Shown here: piece after piece, positions 58,592 through 64,000 of the stretch
Layout of the letters: each line of letters starts with the position of its first letter
Position numbering within the stretch: the first letter of the stretch is position 1
Source: Bacteroidales bacterium
GTDB taxonomy: Bacteria > Bacteroidota > Bacteroidia > Bacteroidales > UBA932
Length of the DNA stretch: 64,000 bases
Assembly (NCBI GenBank): GCA_017439305.1
Contig: JAFSJK010000011.1
Coordinates: 1-64,000, forward strand
Reading direction: 5' to 3'
The notes under the pieces: generated by a model
Seen by the model: the letters and a program-made list of their open reading frames with translations, nothing else
Database searches by the model: none
Told to the model about the DNA's origin: nothing
Made by a program: the position numbers and the translations under genes

Positions 58592-59911
58592 TTATCGCAA
58601 TTGGAATATGACCGGGAAGGTATAAGAAACAGGCACGGGTCGACCATCTAACTCTCCGGGTTTCCACTTCGGAGAACCGGAAATGACCCGGACGGCTTCT
58701 GCGTCGAGTGAGGGATCGACACCCTTGAGCACCTTGACATTGATGACGCGTCCGTCGCTGTCAATGATAAACTGGGTTTTCACCCGCCCCTGGATGCCTT
58801 TTTTCTTGGCAGTTTCGGGATAGATGAGTTGGGAGTTGACCCATTTGGAGAATTCATTGGCGTCACCGCCGTTGAAGGAGGGCTTCACCTCGGCGAGTTG
58901 GAAGGGGACGGGGGCGTCATCCCTGCTGAAAGAGAGATCTCCGTTAACTCCGTCGGGCATGCCATTGTGCACTGATGGTGACAGGGATTGCTGGACTCGT
59001 TGCAATGGATAAGACTCATATTGGGAGGCTTCGACCCAGAGTGTCTGTTTGTCGTCGGATATCCAGATAATGTCTTCCTCCTCGGAATCACAGATGACAG
59101 GTCCAAAAGCGCTGCCCATAGAACTGTGATGGAGTTTTATTGTGTAGGGTCTTTTTTCCGTTTGTAAAACCCGCTGTGCCGGTTCCGCATCCTCATTATT
59201 GGCAATTTGCCAGTAGGAATCGGTAATGATTACACGGGTGGCATAGAGGTAGTTGTAAGGCTCGCCCTTTCCAAACCACTCCCCTTTAACCCATTCATAG
59301 TCTTTCGGGTTGAAACTTTTTCTTTCCTCTTTTTTGACCAGACAATCGCCTCCTTCTATGCAGAGGCGTCCGTCAAACATAAAAGAATCCTGCTCAGATT
59401 CATTCGGTTTATCCCAATAGACATTGACGAATACTCCATCAAGAAAGAATTTCCCGGAATTAACGATCCGGCCGTTGTCCTTGATGGTGATTGTTTTATC
59501 CGTAAAAGTGACACTGTATGAATCGTCTTCGTCCCAATCGTACACCCAAGTTCCTATGATAGAGACCTGCTCTTCCGGCAGTTGGAGACTTTCGTATTTA
59601 GGGAAATGAAAGTCCGGATTTGTGTAGTAGACAAGTGTTTTTTCTTGAGGCAGAAGCATAACGGACGTTCGGATGCCGTTGATAATCAGGCGGAAGTCTG
59701 AATCGATGGTAACGGTCCCACGGGAGACTGTCGTTCCTTCGTCCGTCAAGATTTTGATGGACGGTCCCAGAATCTGATATACTTCACCGGCAGCGAGCCA
59801 AGTCCCATCAAGCCAGTCGGGAAGGGATTTTGAATTCTGTCCCGACAGGGCTGTGACGGAACTGCCCAGGCTGATCAGGCAGGCTGTCACGTATAAAACA
59901 ATCTTCTTCAT
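58592..59911 (-). CDS. Exported protein with C-terminal TonB domain
   Basis: A 439-residue protein with a cleavable-looking signal peptide (MKKIVLYVTACLISLGSSVTALSGQ). The middle holds two lipocalin/beta-barrel-like repeats: LPDWLDGTWLAAGEVYQILG and YEWVKGEWFGKGEPYNYLYA, each opening with a W-x-x-G-x-W motif, and SIIGTWVYDWDEDDSYSVTF. The C-terminus (about 355-439) is a TonB C-terminal fold: WVNSQLIYPETAKKKGIQGRV, DSDGRVINVKVLKGVDPSLD, and SGSPKWKPGELDGRPVPVSY. It lacks the usual inner-membrane anchor and Pro-rich spacer. Own promoter at 59946. Confidence 0.82.
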   Translation of the reverse strand: MKKIVLYVTACLISLGSSVTALSGQNSKSLPDWLDGTWLAAGEVYQILGPSIKILTDEGTTVSRGTVTIDSDFRLIINGIRTSVMLLPQEKTLVYYTNPDFHFPKYESLQLPEEQVSIIGTWVYDWDEDDSYSVTFTDKTITIKDNGRIVNSGKFFLDGVFVNVYWDKPNESEQDSFMFDGRLCIEGGDCLVKKEERKSFNPKDYEWVKGEWFGKGEPYNYLYATRVIITDSYWQIANNEDAEPAQRVLQTEKRPYTIKLHHSSMGSAFGPVICDSEEEDIIWISDDKQTLWVEASQYESYPLQRVQQSLSPSVHNGMPDGVNGDLSFSRDDAPVPFQLAEVKPSFNGGDANEFSKWVNSQLIYPETAKKKGIQGRVKTQFIIDSDGRVINVKVLKGVDPSLDAEAVRVISGSPKWKPGELDGRPVPVSYTFPVIFQLR

Positions 59912-59945
59912 TTTTAGTAAAAGTTGGTCAATTGATCAGATCTGC

Positions 59946-59953
59946 CAAATATA
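59946..59953 (-). promoter_or_regulatory. -7 box for the TonB-domain gene
   Basis: Minus-strand TATATTTG (TAnnTTTG), 35 bp upstream of ATG 59911. Confidence 0.57.
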
Positions 59954-59979
59954 CGCATTCCGACCATTGCGAGCCTTGT

Positions 59980-62118
59980 TCATTTAGGTTCACTCTTCTT
60001 TTTAAGGGAGCGCTCGTAATTATCCTGGCGGACCTCCGTGAGGACGGGCGGCGGGAGCGGACCTACCGGCGTATAAGTGCGATGTTCCCGGATCCTATGG
60101 GTAGTCTCGGAATCCAAGTCACGGACCGGGTCGGCCGTTACGTCTTTGGCGAGCCAGGATTCAAAACTGAAACGGTCCAGGTCGCCTGACAACGTGAAGA
60201 TCCTTTTGGTAATCAGGTATCGCTGCCAGGCGGAGAAATAGAAGCGGTTGTCAATCATGCAACTGATCTTTTCACTGCGCCAGCGGCCATACAGATAGTT
60301 GTCTCCGCCCTGGAAAGTTCCGATGCGGTTATAATGGGAATCGATGGCCGTCAATGCATCCAGACGGTCGAGCAGTTCCGCCTTCCAGGGGGCTGACGCC
60401 GGGGTGGAAGTCAGGTTGAGACTCATGGGAACGGGCCAGTTTTGGCCGCTGACCGATGAAGACGTGTAATTCAGCGTTTCGTTTTGCCAGTATTCGTCCC
60501 CCAGCCTTCCGAAACAATGTCCGCCGAATTCATGGACCAGGGTGTTGCGCCAGTCTCCGTTGTTCATGCCCACTTCATCATAATCGGCCTGAGTGGTCCA
60601 GCGGTAATAGGCGTTCAGGACATCATTGGTTACAGGGGTGGGCAAAGGGTCGTCGGTGGTGGGAACGATACTCGGATAGGACCAGCTGATTCCGCCGCCA
60701 TTGAATGTGTGGGGAATCATTCCAAAGCCTCTTCCGTTGCTGAATAAAGAACAGATGCCGCCATAGCGGGCGTCGTTGATAATCATCATGATGGGGACTT
60801 CCTCAATCGTATGGATTCCTTGGACAATGTCTGGGCAGAATTCCTGGACGAAGCTGAAAACGGCATCCTGGTCCGCCGTCATGTCACCATAGGTATTCTG
60901 ACCCCATCGGGCATTGAAGTGGGTCAGTACGGTTTTGGTAATGCTCCCGTTCCCGTCCGTGACGCTGGCTCCGGATTCTGTGGACGGGACTTTCAGGATA
61001 TAGACGTTGAAGCGGTTTCTGTAGGTCTTGTAGGGCTCCGTATCGAACAGGGCCTCCAGGCCGTCGTGGGCAAGCTGTTCGTAAGTGGACAGTTCCTCTT
61101 TCGTGAAACCTTCCGGGATGACGACGATGGTGACAGGCTTCGTCCCTTCGGTTGCAGACATGTATTTGACTGCTCCATAAAAGCCGCTGTCATCGCTGAC
61201 GAACTCGTTGCCCAGGTGAATGGTGCCGAAATCCTTGATACGGGAACGTTCCAATGTGAGGGCTTTTGAGGACTGCTTGAGGGTGGACCGGCCGGCGCCG
61301 TCGGAAAATTCCATTCGGAAACTGGTCAATTGGCCGGGCTTCAGGGCGATATAGTAGTCCGTATCCGCTTTGAAGTCTCCCGACAGAATCACTTTGGAGG
61401 ATTGCTCGGAACCGTTGAAATAGATTTCGGGACAGACCGTAGGGACCCCGTCTACATTCTTGATGACGAAATCTCCTGCCACGGAGGCGGAGCCGATGAA
61501 CGTGATTTCCCTGACCTGAGAAGCAATGGCCCCGTCCATGCGGAACTTCAGGAGAGACAGCATGTTATAGAATACCAAAGGATTCTCCGGGGACCCTGAC
61601 AGTCCGTCGGCGTAAGCGAAGGCCCGGTTCAGCCCCTCCTCGATCCCGCCGGCTTTTGCATGCTGCTTGAAAGGGAGGTTGATTCCGAAAATGTGGTCTC
61701 CGTCAGAATTCTTTCCCCATTTGGAGTAGTCTGGATAAAAACAGTAAAACTCGGATCCGGTCAAACTCCGATAGGTGGTGAACGCGGCTTGGGGCGTACC
61801 GTCACTGCTTGTGGAGAAAGTGGCGACGGAGGCATTGTTGCCAGTGAAGCCAAACAGGCAGCGGAAAGAATCACCGGCAGTCCAGAGAACGCTGGCGGCT
61901 GACGGGTCCAGTTCCAGCCGGGAACGGGTCTGATCCTCCGCGGCAAAGCCCGCAAAAAAAGTGAAGGGCTCCCCGATGGGAGCAGGAGAGACCGTTCCGG
62001 GAACGATACCGGCGGTCTCCGGCAGCACAAGAGCCGGCCGGATTTCCGATACCTCCGTTTTCGTACAGCCTATCAGGGCAATCGCGACGCAAAGAATGAT
62101 GGATGATGTCTTTTTCAT
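59980..62118 (-). CDS. M64 (IgA peptidase-like) metallopeptidase with fimbrillin-like N-terminus
   Basis: A 712-residue lipoprotein (IALIGC). The N-terminal part about 40-300 is fimbrillin-like (VLWTAGDSFRCLFGF, YCFYPDYSKWG, LKPGQLTSFRMEF), and about 320-690 is a zinc peptidase: TIVVIPEGFTKEEL, IINDARYGGICSLFSNGRGFG, and the metal site VHEFGGHCFGRLGDEY (His529, Glu530, His534, Asp541). Peptidase family M64 includes the Clostridium ramosum IgA protease; that this one cuts IgA is unproven. It lies 8 bp after the truncated adhesin gene and is probably in its operon. Confidence 0.88.
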   Translation of the reverse strand: MKKTSSIILCVAIALIGCTKTEVSEIRPALVLPETAGIVPGTVSPAPIGEPFTFFAGFAAEDQTRSRLELDPSAASVLWTAGDSFRCLFGFTGNNASVATFSTSSDGTPQAAFTTYRSLTGSEFYCFYPDYSKWGKNSDGDHIFGINLPFKQHAKAGGIEEGLNRAFAYADGLSGSPENPLVFYNMLSLLKFRMDGAIASQVREITFIGSASVAGDFVIKNVDGVPTVCPEIYFNGSEQSSKVILSGDFKADTDYYIALKPGQLTSFRMEFSDGAGRSTLKQSSKALTLERSRIKDFGTIHLGNEFVSDDSGFYGAVKYMSATEGTKPVTIVVIPEGFTKEELSTYEQLAHDGLEALFDTEPYKTYRNRFNVYILKVPSTESGASVTDGNGSITKTVLTHFNARWGQNTYGDMTADQDAVFSFVQEFCPDIVQGIHTIEEVPIMMIINDARYGGICSLFSNGRGFGMIPHTFNGGGISWSYPSIVPTTDDPLPTPVTNDVLNAYYRWTTQADYDEVGMNNGDWRNTLVHEFGGHCFGRLGDEYWQNETLNYTSSSVSGQNWPVPMSLNLTSTPASAPWKAELLDRLDALTAIDSHYNRIGTFQGGDNYLYGRWRSEKISCMIDNRFYFSAWQRYLITKRIFTLSGDLDRFSFESWLAKDVTADPVRDLDSETTHRIREHRTYTPVGPLPPPVLTEVRQDNYERSLKKKSEPK

Positions 62119-62126
62119 GTTTCAGG

Positions 62127-64000
62127 TCAATCAAATCCGGGGTCGAAAGGGTCAAGCGGATAAGGCTCCGTGGTGGAGGTGTCGAAGACTCCTGTGAACT
62201 GGGTGCTTACAGTATAGGCATTTCCACCGTAGCGGTATGCATATTCCAGCGTGGGTGAATAAAGCGTTTCGGCCAGCGTAATCGTGTGAGACAACTGTTT
62301 CCCGCTTTCCAGTAATTGTTGGTCGATGGAGAAATCGAAAGCGGTTCCTGTTTTTGCGCAGATCAGCCGGAGGCCGGTTACCGTGATGGTGCCGGAGCCC
62401 ATATTGTCGATGGCAACTGTGAGTTTCGTCCCGGCTGTCATTTTCCAGTAGGGACTTTCAGAGGTGAAAGAACCGCCGGAGGTGAGGTCGATTCCTGTGA
62501 ATGAGGCTTTGACGGATAGTCCGGTTTCGACCACAGTAACGGTGCAGGTCGCGGTTTTGCCTCCGCTTTGGCTCGTGGCGGTGATCGTCGCCGTTCCCGC
62601 TTTCAAGGCTGTTACCTTTCCTTTTCCATCGACCGACGCGACAGCGGGGGCATCACTGTTCCAGAGTACCGTTTTGTCGGAGGCGTTGTCCGGCGCAACG
62701 TTCGCCAAGAGTGTTTCCGATTCTCCCACCGTCAGGGTTATCTCCTGCCTGTCCAGGGTGATGTCGGACACGGGAACGAAAGACTGAACCTCCTCGCGGA
62801 CACAACGGACGGCAAAACCGAAGGCCCTGTAGGTTGAACCGACGGTCCCGTCAAGGCTCATGTTCATGGCCCCCGTGCCTTCCAGCGTCGCACACCAATA
62901 TGACCCACCGTCTCCCCGTCCGTTGGCACCATTATGATGGTAGTGATTGTCTGCAAACCGTCCTCCGCTTGCCGGGAGAAAGACCTTGTCGGTCAAAGAT
63001 TCGCTGAAGACGGAACTTCCGGAGAACCAGAAACCGTAAATGCCGTCAACCGCAGTCAGGGAGGAGCGATTGCCGGTTGCGAGTGTGGAGAGTTCTGTGG
63101 CAGTAGGAACACGCCAGTCTTTCGGACACGGATCGTACAGGCCGTTTTTTATGGGCTCGGACTCGCTCCCTTTGTTCCAAAAACAGTCAAAGGAAGAAAT
63201 CCAGTTGTAAGTGAAGGGAATACCGTAATAGAATGTGCCAGGGTCGGCCTCTTCATTGTTCCCAGTCCATTGCTGCGCGAGTACCGGGATTGTTTCATCT
63301 TCATAGGGGTCGCCATCGTTCAGATAGGGCGCACCATATCCCTGCCCATACTTCCGTCCCCATTGGTACAATTTCCCGTAAGGATACCCCTTGCTGTCCG
63401 CGGTAGCCGGTTTATAACCGCAGTTCACGGGCGCCCACGTAATGCCGTCAATCGTGATGCCCGGACCCTGGTTGACGCCGTATTCATCGACATAGCATCC
63501 TTCCGGTGCGCTGTCGTCTGTTACCTGGAAGGCTGCCATCCGCGTCAAGGTGTTTCTGGAGATGCAGAGCGATTTGGTCGTGGCCTTTTCGAAGACTCGT
63601 CCGCCCTGGTCCTGGACGATGACTGTAAAACCTTCCATGAAGGTAACGGGAGGGATGACGAGCCAGAAAGTGGTGGCGTCGGAGGCGGCTGATCCCAATC
63701 GGACCGGTTCGGTCATGGTCAAGGTGATTTCCTGGACTGTTGCATCCTTGAAGGAACAGGACGGATCCCTGTCGGGTGATGAAATGACAAGGGCTTCACC
63801 TGCGAGGGGCTCTCCTTGGTTGCCTTTTATGGAAATGGAAGAAATGAAAACGTTTTCACCATACAGTTTCAAGGCAAGATATCCACACAGGTTCTTGAAA
63901 AGCAGCTGATCGTCAGCCGTGCAGGAGACCATGGTGTTGGCGCCGCGGCCGAAGGAATTCTCCCGGTAAGTCTGGCTGGCCGGCAAGGCGATGGTCAGTA
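62127..64000 (-). CDS. Mosaic surface lipoprotein, 5' truncated by window edge
   Basis: The frame is open to the window end, so the start, signal peptide and part of the first domain are missing; an in-frame TTG (63986) is not the start. Seen: fimbrillin-like remainder (YRENSFGRGANTMVSCT, LYGENVFISSISIKG), FISUMP about 200 residues (ITWAPVNCGYKP, YDPCPKDWRVPTATEL, FGFAVRCVREE), BIg2 (ITLDRQEITLTVGESETL), and a C-terminal beta-domain (SFTGIDLTSGGSFTS). Its first 170 residues closely match the 1529-residue protein downstream, at DNA level too. Confidence 0.85.
   Translation of the reverse strand, partial: LTIALPASQTYRENSFGRGANTMVSCTADDQLLFKNLCGYLALKLYGENVFISSISIKGNQGEPLAGEALVISSPDRDPSCSFKDATVQEITLTMTEPVRLGSAASDATTFWLVIPPVTFMEGFTVIVQDQGGRVFEKATTKSLCISRNTLTRMAAFQVTDDSAPEGCYVDEYGVNQGPGITIDGITWAPVNCGYKPATADSKGYPYGKLYQWGRKYGQGYGAPYLNDGDPYEDETIPVLAQQWTGNNEEADPGTFYYGIPFTYNWISSFDCFWNKGSESEPIKNGLYDPCPKDWRVPTATELSTLATGNRSSLTAVDGIYGFWFSGSSVFSESLTDKVFLPASGGRFADNHYHHNGANGRGDGGSYWCATLEGTGAMNMSLDGTVGSTYRAFGFAVRCVREEVQSFVPVSDITLDRQEITLTVGESETLLANVAPDNASDKTVLWNSDAPAVASVDGKGKVTALKAGTATITATSQSGGKTATCTVTVVETGLSVKASFTGIDLTSGGSFTSESPYWKMTAGTKLTVAIDNMGSGTITVTGLRLICAKTGTAFDFSIDQQLLESGKQLSHTITLAETLYSPTLEYAYRYGGNAYTVSTQFTGVFDTSTTEPYPLDPFDPGFD

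Overview
The window is high-GC chromosomal DNA from a member of the Bacteroidales. The signs are a SusC/SusD pair, fimbrillin-like and Fib_succ_major (FISUMP) lipoproteins, a DUF4492-CydA-CydB cassette, and a recurring promoter element TAnnTTFG-type (TAnnTTTG, the Bacteroidetes -7 box) just upstream of many starts, with no clear Shine-Dalgarno sites. It fits an uncultured gut Bacteroidales lineage (Rikenellaceae or 'Cryptobacteroides'-like); that placement is inference, since no 16S gene is present. Both ends cut genes: clpB at the left and a large adhesin at the right.

Layout. 1-5.9 kb: housekeeping (clpB, fabG, a membrane-anchored LuxR-type regulator, ahcY, nhaA). 6-8.2 kb: comF and a REP-associated tyrosine transposase (RAYT) with short REP-like motifs on both sides. 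8.2-13.8 kb, minus strand: envelope proteins, lysoplasmalogenase, a His-rich P1B ATPase with operator-like palindromes, dtd, NUDIX, nitroreductase. 13.8-16.8 kb: DUF4492-cydAB (cytochrome bd). 16.8-22.7 kb: GH29 fucosidase, two unknown envelope proteins, uxuAB. 22.7-28.5 kb, minus: a 46-residue microprotein followed by two mosaic lipoproteins. 28.5-33.6 kb: AlkZ-like protein, an Ntn amide hydrolase with a winged-helix regulator and a membrane protein, preA, DUF4234. 33.6-34.2 kb: a gene-free, repeat-rich spacer and tRNA-Leu(CAA). 34.3-39.6 kb: aroB, an aroD-aroA fusion, aroC and a membrane acyltransferase-like gene, joined by 1-4 bp overlaps.

39.7-53.8 kb is a polysaccharide utilisation locus: susC, susD, GH92, GH28, a GH92 fused to a histidine phosphatase, and GH89. 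The last four overlap by 1-4 bp. The fused GH92-phosphatase is the most unusual gene here; it suggests processing of a phosphorylated, mannose-containing glycan. 53.8-64 kb, minus, is a surface-protein cluster: a truncated mosaic adhesin, an M64 metallopeptidase with a fimbrillin-like N-terminus, a secreted TonB-C-domain protein, a second microprotein and a 1529-residue mosaic lipoprotein.

Assignments rest on reading motifs by eye. No database search was possible.
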